Shown here piece after piece: positions 45,562 to 55,591 of a stretch of 64,000 nt of DNA; positions within the stretch are counted from its first letter, which is position 1, and every line of letters starts with the position of its first letter. The notes under the pieces are model-generated. The model was given only the letters and a program-made list of their open reading frames with translations. It searched no databases and was not told where the DNA came from. This DNA comes from Brevundimonas sp. (lineage in GTDB: Bacteria > Pseudomonadota > Alphaproteobacteria > Caulobacterales > Caulobacteraceae), in contig NZ_JAQSDY010000026.1 in the NCBI RefSeq assembly GCF_029946145.1, forward strand, positions 62,001 to 126,000, written 5' to 3'. A program made the position numbers and the translations under genes.

Positions 45562-46055
45562 TCTTCAGGCTCCGGAGCGACACCGTATCGGCCGCGATAA
45601 TAGACAAGGGCAGCGCCGGGCGCGGTTTCAAAACTCCGCACGGCGCCGACGATGGTCAAGTGGTCGCCCATGACGATTCGCTCGGTCGCGACGCAGTCAA
45701 GCCGCGTCAGGGCGTTCTTCAGCCGCGGAGGCTCGGCGCTGGAGCTGTCGAACTCGTCCGACGACAGGCGGCAGACGCCCCAGGCGAACCGGTCCGACAT
45801 CTCGCGGTCCTCGGCTGGTAACATATGCACGGCGAACCGGTCGGCAGACGCGAAGGCGTTGTGTCGGTCGGAGGCGCGGTCAAGGCACCACAGCACCAGC
45901 GGCGGCTTCAGCGACACCGAGGTGAAGGAGTTGATCGTGATGCCGAAGGGCCCCTCCTCCGTGTGCGCGGTCACCACGCACACGCCGGTCGCAAAACCGC
46001 CCAGCGCGCGGCGGTAGGCCTGGATGTCGAACGCGGGATCGGAAGGCGTGCTCAC
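45558..46055 (-). CDS. Flavin reductase family protein
   Basis: 165 residues. FMN-binding split barrel: RRALGGFATGVCVVTAHTEE, GITINSFTSVSLKPPLVLWC, HNAFASADRFAVHML and the C-terminal ALVYYRGRYG. Such proteins supply reduced flavin to a two-component monooxygenase; none is next to it. The start is a GTG at 46055 because the longer frame lacks family character. Co-transcribed with the dehydrogenase. Confidence 0.9.
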   Translation of the reverse strand: MSTPSDPAFDIQAYRRALGGFATGVCVVTAHTEEGPFGITINSFTSVSLKPPLVLWCLDRASDRHNAFASADRFAVHMLPAEDREMSDRFAWGVCRLSSDEFDSSSAEPPRLKNALTRLDCVATERIVMGDHLTIVGAVRSFETAPGAALVYYRGRYGVAPEPEE

Positions 46056-46171
46056 ACCGCGACGACTAGGCGACGGCCCGCCCCGGGGCAAGACCGGGTG
46101 ATATGGGAAACGCCGTCTTAACCTTGCGCCGTCCATCGTCAGCCGGAGTTCGACTGTCGAGGCCGCGTCCC

Positions 46172-47074
46172 ATGTCCATGAGCGATCGCCCGATCCTCAT
46201 CAAGAAGGTGAAGAAGGTGGTTGGCGGCGGCCACCATGGCGGCGCATGGAAGGTGGCCTATGCCGACTTCGTGACGGCGATGATGGCCTTCTTCCTGCTG
46301 ATGTGGCTGATCAACACGACCGACCCGGAACAGAAGCGCGGCATCGCCGAGTATTTCGCGCCCGCCAGCGTTTCGCAGACCACATCGGGGTCCGGCGGGA
46401 TACTGGGTGGGACGTCGCTGGGCGACGACGGCTCCAAGGGTTCGGGATCCCAGTCCGTCATCAGCGAGCTGGCGCCGGAGGCGCCGCAGGACGCGCCGCC
46501 GGAAGCCGGCCAGAGCCAGAACCTGGCCGCCGCCAGCGAAGAGGCGCTTCGCGAGGAGATCGCGCGGCGCGAAGCCGCGGAGTTCTCGTCGGCCGCCGAA
46601 TCGCTGCGCCAGGCCATGCAGTCGATGCCCGAACTGGCCGAGCTGTCGAAACAGCTGATCATAGACCAGACGCCCGAAGGCCTGCGTATCCAGCTGGTCG
46701 ATCAGGAAGGGCGTTCGATGTTCGAGCAGAACTCGGCTCGCCCCAACCCCAGGGCCCAGTTGCTGCTGCGGACGATCTCGAAGGTCATCACCCAACTGCC
46801 CAACCGGATCTCGGTGACGGGCCACACCTCGGCGGCCCCGGGATCTAGCCGTGCGACCGGGCCCAACGACTGGACCCTGTCCTCGGCGCGCGCCAACGCC
46901 TCGCGGCTGATCCTGCAGGCCGCGGGTGTTGACGCGGATCGAGTCTACCAGGTCTCGGGCAAGGCAGGCTCCGATCCGCTCTATCCCGACGACCCGACCC
47001 TGGCCGGCAACCGCCGCATCGCCATCGTTCTGTTGCGCGAGGCGCCGGTCCTGCCCACGGACACCAGCCTGTGA
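46172..47074 (+). CDS. motB: Flagellar motor stator protein MotB
   Basis: 300 residues. A basic cytosolic start (PILIKKVKKVVGGGHHGGAW), the single membrane helix with the proton-binding Asp in KVAYADFVTAMMAFFLLMWL, a plug and linker, and an OmpA-like peptidoglycan domain (ITQLPNRISVTGHTSA, LSSARANASRLIL). GAGG lies before the ATG. MotA is not adjacent, as in Caulobacter where the two are at separate loci. Indicates a motile cell. Confidence 0.95.
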   Translation: MSMSDRPILIKKVKKVVGGGHHGGAWKVAYADFVTAMMAFFLLMWLINTTDPEQKRGIAEYFAPASVSQTTSGSGGILGGTSLGDDGSKGSGSQSVISELAPEAPQDAPPEAGQSQNLAAASEEALREEIARREAAEFSSAAESLRQAMQSMPELAELSKQLIIDQTPEGLRIQLVDQEGRSMFEQNSARPNPRAQLLLRTISKVITQLPNRISVTGHTSAAPGSSRATGPNDWTLSSARANASRLILQAAGVDADRVYQVSGKAGSDPLYPDDPTLAGNRRIAIVLLREAPVLPTDTSL

Positions 47075-47197
47075 CCGCCCGCCCCGCACGCGCGTGTGGG
47101 GTGAACGGGCTTGCCCCGCGAGGCGACGCGGGCGCAAATCATCCCATGACGGAACGGCTGCCAAATTGTCGGCGAAATTGGATGCGGATCTGACGCC

Positions 47198-47959
47198 GTG
47201 ACCTTTGTTCCCCAGCGCCAACTTCGCTTCTACATGACCTCGGTGGCCCCCTGCCCCTATCTGCCGGGACAGACCGAGCGGAAGGTGTTCGCCAATCTGC
47301 CGTTCAGCGAGGGCGCTCACGTCAATGACGAGCTGACCCAGGCGGGGTTCCGCCGCAGCCAGAACATCGCCTACCGCCCGGCCTGTGAAGCCTGCGACGC
47401 CTGCGTCTCGGTGCGGCTGCCGGTGCCGGAGTTCGCCTTCTCGCGGTCGCAACGCCGCGTGCTGAAGCGCAACGCCGACCTGTCGCGCGATCTGGTCGAG
47501 GCCGAGGCCACGACCGAGCAGTTCGACCTGCTGCGGCGATACCTGAACGGCCGCCACCCCGGCGGCGGGATGAGCGCCATGAGCTGGCTCGACTATGTCG
47601 CCATGGTCGAGGATACGGCCGTCCGTACGCACCTGATCGAATACCGCCTGCCCTCGCCGGACGGCGGCCCGGGCGATCTGGTGGGCGTGTGCCTGACCGA
47701 CCTGCTCGGAGACGGGCTGTCGATGGTCTACAGCTTCTTCGAGCCGGCGATGGAGGCCCGCAGCCTCGGCCGGTTCGCCATTCTGGACCATGTGCGGCAG
47801 GCGGCGGCGGTGAACCTGCCGTTCGTTTACCTGGGCTACTGGGTCCGGGGCTCACGCAAGATGGACTACAAGGCAGATTTCCGGCCGATGGAGCAGCTGA
47901 CGCGGCTAGGCTGGGAGCGGCTGGTCGATCAGCCCGCGGCGGGCACCGAGGTGTTGTAG
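47198..47959 (+). CDS. bpt: Aspartate/glutamate leucyltransferase (Bpt)
   Basis: 253 residues, GTG start. Bpt transfers leucine to proteins with N-terminal Asp or Glu, making N-degrons for ClpS/ClpAP. Visible: PCPYLPGQTERKVFANLP, the Cys-rich IAYRPACEACDACVSVRLPV, SMVYSFFEPAMEARSLGRFA and YLGYWVRGSRKMDYKADFRP. The length and blocks match the bacterial family. The last 31 bases overlap the convergent M48 peptidase gene. Confidence 0.95.
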   Translation: MTFVPQRQLRFYMTSVAPCPYLPGQTERKVFANLPFSEGAHVNDELTQAGFRRSQNIAYRPACEACDACVSVRLPVPEFAFSRSQRRVLKRNADLSRDLVEAEATTEQFDLLRRYLNGRHPGGGMSAMSWLDYVAMVEDTAVRTHLIEYRLPSPDGGPGDLVGVCLTDLLGDGLSMVYSFFEPAMEARSLGRFAILDHVRQAAAVNLPFVYLGYWVRGSRKMDYKADFRPMEQLTRLGWERLVDQPAAGTEVL

Positions 47960-48963
47960 TCGGGCGGCGTCGGAGCGAAGGCGCCGCCGCTCCAGGGGCC
48001 CGGGTCCACCCCTCCCCCGAACCGGATCAGGGCGTCGACCCGCTTCTGGATGGGCGGATGGGTGGCGAACAGGCCTTCGAGGCCGATGCCATTCGGCTGG
48101 TTGTCCAGGAACAGCTGCTGCAGTTCGTCCGGGCCCTTCAGTGACGAGCGGCCCTCGACCTTGCGCAGGGCCGAGATCATGGCGTCGGGGTTCTTGGTCA
48201 GCTCGACCGCGCCGGCGTCGGCCACGTACTCGCGGGTCCGGGACAGCATCATGCGGATGACAATGGCGAGGGCGAAGCCGACGGCGGCGAAAGCCAGGCC
48301 GATCAGGATCAGCGGCATGGCGTTCTTGTTGTCCCGCCGGCCGCCGCCGCGCGAATAGATCAGGCCCCGGAACACCAGTTCGGCGATGACGCTGATGATG
48401 CCCGCGAAGATCGAGGCGATCACCATGGTCCGCACGTCCTTGTTGATGACGTGCGTCAGCTCGTGAGCCAGCACCGCCTCGAGCTCGTCCCGGGTCAGGG
48501 TGTTCACCAGACCCCGGGTGACGGTGACGCTGTACTGGCCCTCGTGCAGGCCGGTGGCGAAGGCGTTGAGGCTGTCGTTATCGATCACGCGCAGGGTCGG
48601 GGTGCGCAAGCCACGTGAGATCGCGAGGTTTTCCAGCAGGTTGTAGAGGTCCGGCTCAGATTTCCTCTCAACCTTCCGGGCCCCCGTCATCAGGTCGATC
48701 ATGGTCTGGCTGCCGAAGTACGAGATGGCGAACCAGATGCCCGCGACGACGAAGGCCAGGGGCACGGTGCCGCCCAGCCAGGAGGCGGCCAGGGCCATGT
48801 CGTCGCCCAGGCCGCGGCCCGTGCCAGGCAGGAAGCCCAGCCCCATCAGGATCAGCTGCACCCCGTAGATGATGAAGATCATCAGGACCGGGAAGGCGGC
48901 CAGCAGCAGGACCGAGCGGGTGTTGTTCGCCCAGATGTGGGTCTGGAGCCCGACGGCGGCCAT
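47929..48963 (-). CDS. M48 family membrane metalloprotease (HtpX-like)
   Basis: 344 residues. The zinc site is HELTH in VLAHELTHVINKDV with a downstream Glu in REYVADAGAVELTKNP. Two N-terminal and two central membrane segments (LLLAAFPVLMIFIIYGVQLI; LILIGLAFAAVGFALAIVI) place the site in the cytosol, as for HtpX, which degrades misfolded membrane proteins. It lies 12 bases after LemA in the same direction; the pair is often conserved together. ATG 48963 follows a TTG. Confidence 0.92.
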   Translation of the reverse strand: MAAVGLQTHIWANNTRSVLLLAAFPVLMIFIIYGVQLILMGLGFLPGTGRGLGDDMALAASWLGGTVPLAFVVAGIWFAISYFGSQTMIDLMTGARKVERKSEPDLYNLLENLAISRGLRTPTLRVIDNDSLNAFATGLHEGQYSVTVTRGLVNTLTRDELEAVLAHELTHVINKDVRTMVIASIFAGIISVIAELVFRGLIYSRGGGRRDNKNAMPLILIGLAFAAVGFALAIVIRMMLSRTREYVADAGAVELTKNPDAMISALRKVEGRSSLKGPDELQQLFLDNQPNGIGLEGLFATHPPIQKRVDALIRFGGGVDPGPWSGGAFAPTPPDYNTSVPAAG

Positions 48964-48975
48964 CAATACGATCCC

Positions 48976-49554
48976 CTACGCCGTGAAGCTGACCTTGGGT
49001 GGGGCCGCGGTCATCGTGGCGCGCTCGCCTTCGCCCAGGTCGAAGAAGGGCTTGTCGTGGCCGAAGCCGACCATGCCCGCGAACAGGACGGTCGGGAACT
49101 GGCGCCGGACGGCGTTGAACTCGGAGACGGCGTTGTTGAAGAAGCGGCGGGCGGCGGCGAGCTTGTTCTCGATGTCCGACAGCTCGCGCTGGAGCTCAAG
49201 GTAGTTGGTGTTGGCCTTGAGGTCCGGATAGGCCTCGGCGACGGCGAACAGGCGACCCAGGGCGCCGGTGAGCATATTCTCGGCCTGGACCTTGTCGTTG
49301 ACCGAGGTGGCGCCGGCGGCCGCCGCCCGTGCGGCGGTCACGGCGTCGAGAGTGCCGCGCTCGTGCGAGGCGTAACCTTTCACCGTCTCGACCAGATTGG
49401 GGATCAGGTCCTGACGCTGCTTCAGCTGCACGTCGATGTCGGCGAACGACTGGTCGGCGCGCTGGTCCAGGGCGACCAGCTTGTTGTAGGCGCCGACGAT
49501 GACGAACAGCACCACGGCGACGATGACGGCGATGACGATCAGGGTGGTCAGCAT
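48976..49554 (-). CDS. LemA family protein
   Basis: 192 residues. One N-terminal membrane segment (LTTLIVIAVIVAVVLFVIVG), then NKLVALDQRADQSFADIDVQ, LKQRQDLIPNLVETVKGYA, and EFNAVRRQFPTVLFAGMVGF, the LemA blocks. Mostly helical and probably periplasmic. GGAGA precedes the ATG at 49554. Operon with the M48 protease, suggesting a shared envelope quality-control role. Confidence 0.93.
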   Translation of the reverse strand: MLTTLIVIAVIVAVVLFVIVGAYNKLVALDQRADQSFADIDVQLKQRQDLIPNLVETVKGYASHERGTLDAVTAARAAAAGATSVNDKVQAENMLTGALGRLFAVAEAYPDLKANTNYLELQRELSDIENKLAAARRFFNNAVSEFNAVRRQFPTVLFAGMVGFGHDKPFFDLGEGERATMTAAPPKVSFTA

Positions 49555-49634
49555 GGCGGTCTCCAACCTCGGTCGATGATCGACCGTTCAGCGATTATCG
49601 GGCGCCACAACGGCGCTCGATAGTGAAATCGTCG

Positions 49635-51836
49635 TCACCTGAATTTACGCAACCCCCGCGGGCCCTGCCGCCCGGCTCCGGCGCGTTTGCCCAGCCAGTC
49701 CTTCCAGTCGGGCCAGTTGCGTCGGCGGGCGCCGCCGTCGACCCATTCGGGGCCGTGAGCGCTGTCGAAGACCGTGACGTCGGCGAGGCCGCCCTGTTTG
49801 TAGGACTGCAGTTTCACGCCCTTGCCGCGGCCCATCTCGGGCAGTTCGGCGATGGGGAAGATCAGCGCCTTGATGTTGTCGCCGATGGCGGCGACGTGGT
49901 CGCCCGTGACGCGCAGGGCGGCCAGCATCTCGCCGTTCAGCACCTGCTTTCCGCCGCGCTTCTGGGCCAGCAGTTCGTCCTCGGGCGCGATAAAGCCGTA
50001 GCCGGCTCTGGAGGCGATCAGCAGCCGGCCGCCGGGCTGGTGCATGAGCACGTTGACGATCCCGGCCTTTTCGTCGAGCTCGATCATCAGGCGCAGAGGT
50101 TCGCCGTGGCCGCGGCCCGAGGCCAGCTTGTCGGCCCCGACGGTGAAGATGCGACCGTCCGAGGCGGCCACCAGCAGCTTGTCGGTCGTATAGCCGGGGA
50201 CGAGGAAGGCGAGGCTGTCGCCCTCCTTGAACTTGAGCTCGGACGGGTCCTCGACCTTGCCCCTGGCCGCCCGGATCCAGCCGCGCTCGGAGAGGATGAC
50301 GGTGATGGCCTCGCGCGGGATGAAGGCCTCGACCAAGGCGTAGGCGGACGAGTCCACGGCCTCGGCGATCGTGGTCCGGCGCGGTGAAACCAGCGCCTTG
50401 CGCACGGCCTCCAGGTCCTTGCCCACCTGCTTCCACTGTTTGGCCGGCGAGGACGACAGCGATTGCAGCGCCGCAAGTTCGTCAGCCAGCGTCTTGTATT
50501 CCTTCTCGATCGTCATTTCCTCGATCCGCGCCAGCTGGCGCAGTCGGGTGTCGAGAATGAAGTCGGCCTGGAGCTCTGACAGACCGAAGCGAGCGATCAG
50601 GACGGCCTTGGGCTGTTCCTCCTCGCGGACGATGCGGATGACCTCGTCGAGGTTGAGGAAGACGATCCTCAGGCCTTCCAGCAGGTGCAGCCGCTTCTCG
50701 ACCCGGTCGATCCGCCACCCGGCGCGCCGCACCAGCACTTCGCGCCGGTGATCGAGGAAGGCCTGCAGACAGGCCTTCAGTCCCATGACCCGCGGCGTGC
50801 CCGTGGCGTCCAGCACGTTCATGTTGACCGGGAAGCGGACCTCGAGGTCGGAGAGCTTGAACAGGCTCTCCATCAGCACCTCGGGTTCGACGGTGCGGGA
50901 TTTCGGTTCGATGACCAGCCGGATGTCCTCGGCCGACTCGTCGCGGACGTCGCCCAACAGGGGCGCCTTCTTGTGCTCGATCAGGTCGGCCAGGTCGGCG
51001 ATCAGTTTCGACTTCTGCACCTGATAGGGCATCTCGGTGACGATGATGCGCCAGACGCCGCGACCCAGGTCCTCGGTTTCCCAGCGGGCGCGCAGGCGCA
51101 CCCCGCCGCGGCCGGTCTCATAGGCGTCGAGGATGGAGGCGTGGCCCTCCACGGCCACGCCGCCGGTCGGGAAGTCCGGCCCCGGCACGATCGTGGCCAG
51201 TTCCTCCGTGGAAGCTTCGGGCCGTTCCAGCAGCAGATGGCAGGCGTCGATCAGCTCGCCGACATTGTGCGGCGGGATCGAGGTGGCCATGCCGACGGCG
51301 ATGCCCGACGAGCCGTTGGCCAGCAGGTTGGGGAAGCCGGCCGGCAGGACAATCGGCTCTTCGTCCTGATCGTCATAGGTGGCCTTGAAGTCCACCGAGT
51401 CCTGATCGATGCCCTCCATCAGCAGGACGGCGGCGGCGGTCAGCTTGCACTCGGTGTAGCGCATGGCCGCGGCGTTATCGCCGTCGATGTTGCCGAAGTT
51501 TCCCTGACCGTCGACCAGCGGATAGCGCTGCGAGAAGTCCTGGGCCAGGCGGACCAGGGCGTCATAGATCGAGGCGTCGCCGTGCGGGTGGTAGCCGCCC
51601 ATGACCTCGCCGACGACCTTGGCGCATTTGCGCGCCGCCGCCTGCGGGTTCAGCCGCATCTGGTGCATGGCGTACATGATGCGCCGGTGCACCGGCTTGA
51701 AGCCGTCGCGCACGTCCGGCAGGGCGCGGTTGGTGATGGTCGACAGCGCATAGGCCAGATAGCGGCGCGACAGCGCCTCGCTCATCGGCTCGTCTATGAT
51801 GCGTCCGCCTTCCGGCGGCGGGGTGTGAACGGTCAT
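49635..51836 (-). CDS. parC: DNA topoisomerase IV subunit A
   Basis: 733 residues. ParC cuts and rejoins DNA. Catalytic Tyr127 lies in [33 protein letters not shown] and [20 protein letters not shown] are the N-terminal blocks; the C-terminal beta-pinwheel is less conserved. In the quinolone-determining region, [14 protein letters not shown] has Ala88 where E. coli ParC has Ser80, and Asp92 at the Glu84 position. The partner parE is at 12-14 kb. Confidence 0.96.
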   Translation of the reverse strand: MTVHTPPPEGGRIIDEPMSEALSRRYLAYALSTITNRALPDVRDGFKPVHRRIMYAMHQMRLNPQAAARKCAKVVGEVMGGYHPHGDASIYDALVRLAQDFSQRYPLVDGQGNFGNIDGDNAAAMRYTECKLTAAAVLLMEGIDQDSVDFKATYDDQDEEPIVLPAGFPNLLANGSSGIAVGMATSIPPHNVGELIDACHLLLERPEASTEELATIVPGPDFPTGGVAVEGHASILDAYETGRGGVRLRARWETEDLGRGVWRIIVTEMPYQVQKSKLIADLADLIEHKKAPLLGDVRDESAEDIRLVIEPKSRTVEPEVLMESLFKLSDLEVRFPVNMNVLDATGTPRVMGLKACLQAFLDHRREVLVRRAGWRIDRVEKRLHLLEGLRIVFLNLDEVIRIVREEEQPKAVLIARFGLSELQADFILDTRLRQLARIEEMTIEKEYKTLADELAALQSLSSSPAKQWKQVGKDLEAVRKALVSPRRTTIAEAVDSSAYALVEAFIPREAITVILSERGWIRAARGKVEDPSELKFKEGDSLAFLVPGYTTDKLLVAASDGRIFTVGADKLASGRGHGEPLRLMIELDEKAGIVNVLMHQPGGRLLIASRAGYGFIAPEDELLAQKRGGKQVLNGEMLAALRVTGDHVAAIGDNIKALIFPIAELPEMGRGKGVKLQSYKQGGLADVTVFDSAHGPEWVDGGARRRNWPDWKDWLGKRAGAGRQGPRGLRKFR

Positions 51837-51905
51837 GGGGTCCGAATCGGCGGTCTGGAGCCGGAAGTCTAGCGCGGACCCGCTGGAACGGGAGACGTCT
51901 GCGCG

Positions 51906-53042
51906 TCAGCCTGTGGGCAAGCGTCCCCGGGCGCCGCGCACGGCCAGATCGTCGAGCCGGATCGCCTGTTCCAGCCGGACCGCGCCGGCGACGTCACGGA
52001 TTTCGGCCAGGACGGTCGGCCGGGCGGCGTCCCAGCCCATGGTCAGCAAGCCGAAATTCTGGTCCCGATACGCCTCCCCCACCCGTCGCGCATTGGGCGG
52101 CAGAACGGGCCAGACCTCGGTGAGGCCGGACGAGGTGATGTCCCACAGCGGATAGGGGGTGTTGACGTCCAGCCGCGAAATCTCGGCGTAATGGGTGTCG
52201 CCCGACAGGCAGATCAGGCGGTCGGCCCGGCGCTCGCGGATGGCGGCGATCAGCCGCTGATGGTCGTGGGCGAAATTGATCCAGCCTTCCCAGCCGGGAA
52301 AATCGGCCACGACCTGCAGGCTGGATCCGAACAGGCGAAGATCGGCCGGGACCGACAGTTGTTCTTCCAGCCAGCGCCACTGGGTCTCGCCCAGTTGGGT
52401 CGCCATGGCTTCCGGGTTGCGGGCATAGGGGCCGGGCGTCGGCTCGCCGGCCTGGGCGCGCTTTTCGACCCAGTCGTGATAGTTCTGATCGCCCAGCTCG
52501 AGCGGGATCAGCGGGGTGCGGTTCCAGCGCAGGTCGGGCAGGATGACCTGCACCCGGCGTCCTGGCGGGCCGAAGACGTGGGCCGTATAGATGCCGTCGC
52601 GCGACCGGCGCGGGCTGTCGGCGGGCTCGCCGAAGAAGTCCAGGAACAGCCGGCGGCTCTCCTCCTTCATCGGATAGTCGACGCCGGCGTCATTCTCGCC
52701 GTAGTCGTGATCATCCCAGATGGCCAGGATCGGCACGCTGGCCTTCAGCCGCTGGAAGCCCGGCTGGGCGGCCAGTTCGGCGTATTTGCGGCGCATCACC
52801 TCTGGATCGCGGGTGTCCAGATAGACGTTGTCGCCGAGGAAGATGAACAGGTCCGGCCGGGTCGCGAGGACGGCGTCCCAGATCGGCTGGGGCTTGTCGC
52901 TCCTGGCGCAGGAGCCGAAGGCGATCCGGGTCAGGGTGCGTTCCGCCTGCGGGTGCGGATCGGGCGCCGCCCGGGCGGCGCCGGCGATCAGACCTGCGCC
53001 GGCTGTTGCAGCCATCAGGCCGCGTCTCGAGAGACCGTTCAT
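51906..53042 (-). CDS. PhoD-family alkaline phosphatase/phosphodiesterase, Tat-exported
   Basis: 378 residues. A twin-arginine signal (MNGLSRRGLMAATAGAG) precedes the metallophosphatase core: IAFGSCARSDKPQPIW, FIFLGDNVYLDTRDP, ILAIWDDHDYGENDAG and ICLSGDTHYAEIS. PhoD enzymes release phosphate from phosphomonoesters and diesters with Ca/Fe. AAGGA stands before the ATG. It follows a TonB-dependent receptor by 69 bases, which suggests linked uptake and processing of a phosphate-containing compound. Confidence 0.93.
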   Translation of the reverse strand: MNGLSRRGLMAATAGAGLIAGAARAAPDPHPQAERTLTRIAFGSCARSDKPQPIWDAVLATRPDLFIFLGDNVYLDTRDPEVMRRKYAELAAQPGFQRLKASVPILAIWDDHDYGENDAGVDYPMKEESRRLFLDFFGEPADSPRRSRDGIYTAHVFGPPGRRVQVILPDLRWNRTPLIPLELGDQNYHDWVEKRAQAGEPTPGPYARNPEAMATQLGETQWRWLEEQLSVPADLRLFGSSLQVVADFPGWEGWINFAHDHQRLIAAIRERRADRLICLSGDTHYAEISRLDVNTPYPLWDITSSGLTEVWPVLPPNARRVGEAYRDQNFGLLTMGWDAARPTVLAEIRDVAGAVRLEQAIRLDDLAVRGARGRLPTG

Positions 53043-53069
53043 CTCGTCATCCTTGAAACTGGAAAAGCA

Positions 53070-53100
53070 GACGGGGCGCACCGTCTCGATGCGCCCCGTC
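53070..53100 (-). terminator. Perfect 11-bp hairpin between the TonB receptor and phoD genes
   Basis: On the reverse strand GACGGGGCGCA pairs with TGCGCCCCGTC around a nine-base loop, followed by TGCTTTTCC. It looks like an intrinsic terminator or attenuator for the receptor gene, only 28 bases before the phoD start codon. It would make phoD expression lower than that of the receptor. Confidence 0.6.
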
Positions 53101-53111
53101 CTTGTACGCGA

Positions 53112-55451
53112 TCAGAAATGACGGCGCAGGGTCACGAACGCCTGACGGGGCGCGCCCGGCAGGAAGGTCTGGCGACCGGCGCTGTTCTGGAAGCCGCCCG
53201 AACCGACCGTCGAGATGTGGTCTTCATCGAACAGGTTGGTCACGTTGAACTGGACTTCCGTCCCGTCCAGCCAGTCGCCGCGACCGATGAAGCGATAGCC
53301 GGCGGTCAGTTCGAACAGGGTGTAGGAACCGACCGATTCATCGTTCAGGTAGCTGGAGAAGCGTTCGCCGGTGAAGGCTCCCGCGACCGTGCCGTAGAGG
53401 CTGCCGTTGTCGTAGGTGAGCTCGGCCCGGGCCAGGGTCTCGGGCGTGTTCACCACGGTCTTGCCGGCGGTGGCCGCCACCAGCGCTCCGGTGCCGTCAC
53501 GAACGTCGTCCTCATAGGTCGAGTCGTTGTAGCTGAACGAACCGAAGGCCGACCAGTTATCCGCGAACGACCAGACAGCGGCGGCTTCGAAGCCGCGGCT
53601 CTGGACCGAACCGACGTTCTGGATGCCGCTGCCGAGGCCCAGGATCGGGGCGCCGAGGGCGACGCCCAGCAGGCGATTTTCGAACTGGACGTCATAGACG
53701 GCGACCGAACCCTGAAGCTGGTCGAAGCGGAAGCGCCAGCCGGCCTCGAGGGTCCTGGAGCTTTCCGGCTCCAGAGTGGCCTGCAGGGCCGCGAAGCCGG
53801 CCGCCGTGGCCGAGAACGGACCGGACGTGGCCGAGGACTCATAGGCCCGCAGGTTTTCGGCATAGGAGGCGAACAGCTGGTGATCGCCGTTGACGTCCCA
53901 GGCGACGCCGACCTGGGGCAGGAAATTGTCTTCCGCCTTGATCGAGCCGGTCTTGTTGGCGCCCGTGACGGTCGTGGCCGTGTTCTCGACCGACAGCGAC
54001 TTGAAGCCGGCGTTCAGCGTCAGGGCCTCGGTCAGCGACCAGCTGTCCTGGACGTACAGGAGCCGGGTCTCGGTCTCGAAGTCGTATTCCCACTGGGTGA
54101 AGAAGGGGTGGGCGAAGAACTCGAGCGAGTCGCGCGTGTTGGCCACGCGGGACAGGCCATAGAAACGACGGGCCTGGTTGAAGTCGTTGCTCTCCAGCCA
54201 GAAGCCGGCCTCAAGCGCATGGGCGCCCAGGTCCAGATTGGCCGAGCCGATCACGCCCCTGCGGTCGATGTCGTATTCGGTCGTGCGGACCGAAATCGGA
54301 CTGGGGTTGGTGATCGGCGCGCCGTTCTCGTCGGGCGCGCCGACCGGCGTGGCGACATAGGGCGACCACCACAGACCCTGGCCTTCGTTCTTGTGGCCAT
54401 AGCCGGTCAGCGAGAACGACAGCATGTCGTTGACCGGATAGTTCAGCGTCAGGGCGCCCAGGGTGTCGTCGCGCAGGCCCGCCGCGTTGAAATAGGCGTC
54501 GTCGACGGTCGCGATCGGCGTCGGATAGACCGTGCCCGCCGCCGCGTTGGTCACCGGCGCGCCGGTGTCGCCGCGGTTGTTGGCGATGTCGGCGATCAGC
54601 ACCGCAAGGGCGTAGTCGCCCGAGACGTTGTCCCAGTCACGGCCGAGGCGCGCGATCTGCGCCAGCGACATGTCCTGGTAGTCGTTCTCGCGGCGCTCGG
54701 AGCGGTTCACGAAGCCGGTGATCTCGCCGCGGCCGATCGGCTGGACCAGGCTGAAGTTGATCTGCTGCTGGTTCTGCTCGCCGACGCCCTTCCACTTGTC
54801 CATGCTGTGGTCGACGACGGACAGCGACAGGGCGGTGTCGGCGGGGCCGAAGGCGCCCGAGTCGATGCGGACGAAGCCGCGCATCGTGTCCTCGCTGCCG
54901 TAGGTCCCGGCCAGGTCGAAGCCGAAATCGTCGGCCGGACGACGGCTGATGAACTGAATGGCGCCGCCCAGATTGCTGCTGGAGGCGGTGCCGAGCGCGC
55001 CCGAGCCCTGGGCTACGTCAACGCGGGCCACATTCTCGGAGATGATGGCGCGCGAGATGTGCAGGCCGTTGTGGGCACCGTAGCTCATGTCGCCCAGCGG
55101 CAGGCCGTCCAGGGTGAAGCCGAGCTGGTTCTGATTGAAGCTGCGCAGCACGATGCGCGCCGACCATTCATAGTTTCCGAAAGCGTCGGCCGACTGGAAG
55201 CTGACGCCCGGCAGGCGTTCGATGGCCTTCAGCGGGCTGGTGCCCGGGGCCTCGACGGCGATGGCGGCCTCGGTGATCGACGCCTGCTGGCGGCTCTGAC
55301 CGCGCCCGAAGACGATGACGTCGTCAAGGCTTTCCGCAGGGTCGGGTGCGGCGACAGCAGCCTGCGCCAGGGCCGTGTCCGGCGCCAGCAGGCCGCAGGC
55401 GAGGGTGATGGCGAGCAGCGACGCTCCCGCCAGGATGCGGTGGTTGGTCAA
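53112..55451 (-). CDS. TonB-dependent outer membrane receptor
   Basis: 779 residues. A signal peptide ends TALAQ. A plug domain (LKAIERLPGVSFQSADAFGN, LDGLPLGDMSYGAHNGL, SNLGGAIQFISRR) precedes a beta-barrel ending RQAFVTLRRHF. The start is a TTG at 55451 with GAGGG in front. No TonB box is certain, but ESLDDVIVFGRGQ occupies its place. Substrate unknown; the PhoD neighbour hints at an organophosphate. Confidence 0.92.
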   Translation of the reverse strand: MTNHRILAGASLLAITLACGLLAPDTALAQAAVAAPDPAESLDDVIVFGRGQSRQQASITEAAIAVEAPGTSPLKAIERLPGVSFQSADAFGNYEWSARIVLRSFNQNQLGFTLDGLPLGDMSYGAHNGLHISRAIISENVARVDVAQGSGALGTASSSNLGGAIQFISRRPADDFGFDLAGTYGSEDTMRGFVRIDSGAFGPADTALSLSVVDHSMDKWKGVGEQNQQQINFSLVQPIGRGEITGFVNRSERRENDYQDMSLAQIARLGRDWDNVSGDYALAVLIADIANNRGDTGAPVTNAAAGTVYPTPIATVDDAYFNAAGLRDDTLGALTLNYPVNDMLSFSLTGYGHKNEGQGLWWSPYVATPVGAPDENGAPITNPSPISVRTTEYDIDRRGVIGSANLDLGAHALEAGFWLESNDFNQARRFYGLSRVANTRDSLEFFAHPFFTQWEYDFETETRLLYVQDSWSLTEALTLNAGFKSLSVENTATTVTGANKTGSIKAEDNFLPQVGVAWDVNGDHQLFASYAENLRAYESSATSGPFSATAAGFAALQATLEPESSRTLEAGWRFRFDQLQGSVAVYDVQFENRLLGVALGAPILGLGSGIQNVGSVQSRGFEAAAVWSFADNWSAFGSFSYNDSTYEDDVRDGTGALVAATAGKTVVNTPETLARAELTYDNGSLYGTVAGAFTGERFSSYLNDESVGSYTLFELTAGYRFIGRGDWLDGTEVQFNVTNLFDEDHISTVGSGGFQNSAGRQTFLPGAPRQAFVTLRRHF

Positions 55452-55591
55452 GTTGAGCCCTCATTTGGATTTGGCGCGACAGCGCGGATCGCGAGCTAGG
55501 GCCGGCTCGCGACGGTACGGTAACCGACGTCCCGCGTTTTCGTGACGAGTGGCTCTCGGGGCGTCAAAGTCGGTCCGCCGTGGCCTTCCGG

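Noticed and set aside
52191-55499. A 1102-codon open frame on the + strand
   Set aside because: It is antisense to the phoD and TonB receptor genes, has low-complexity composition typical of GC-rich shadow frames, and has no domain.
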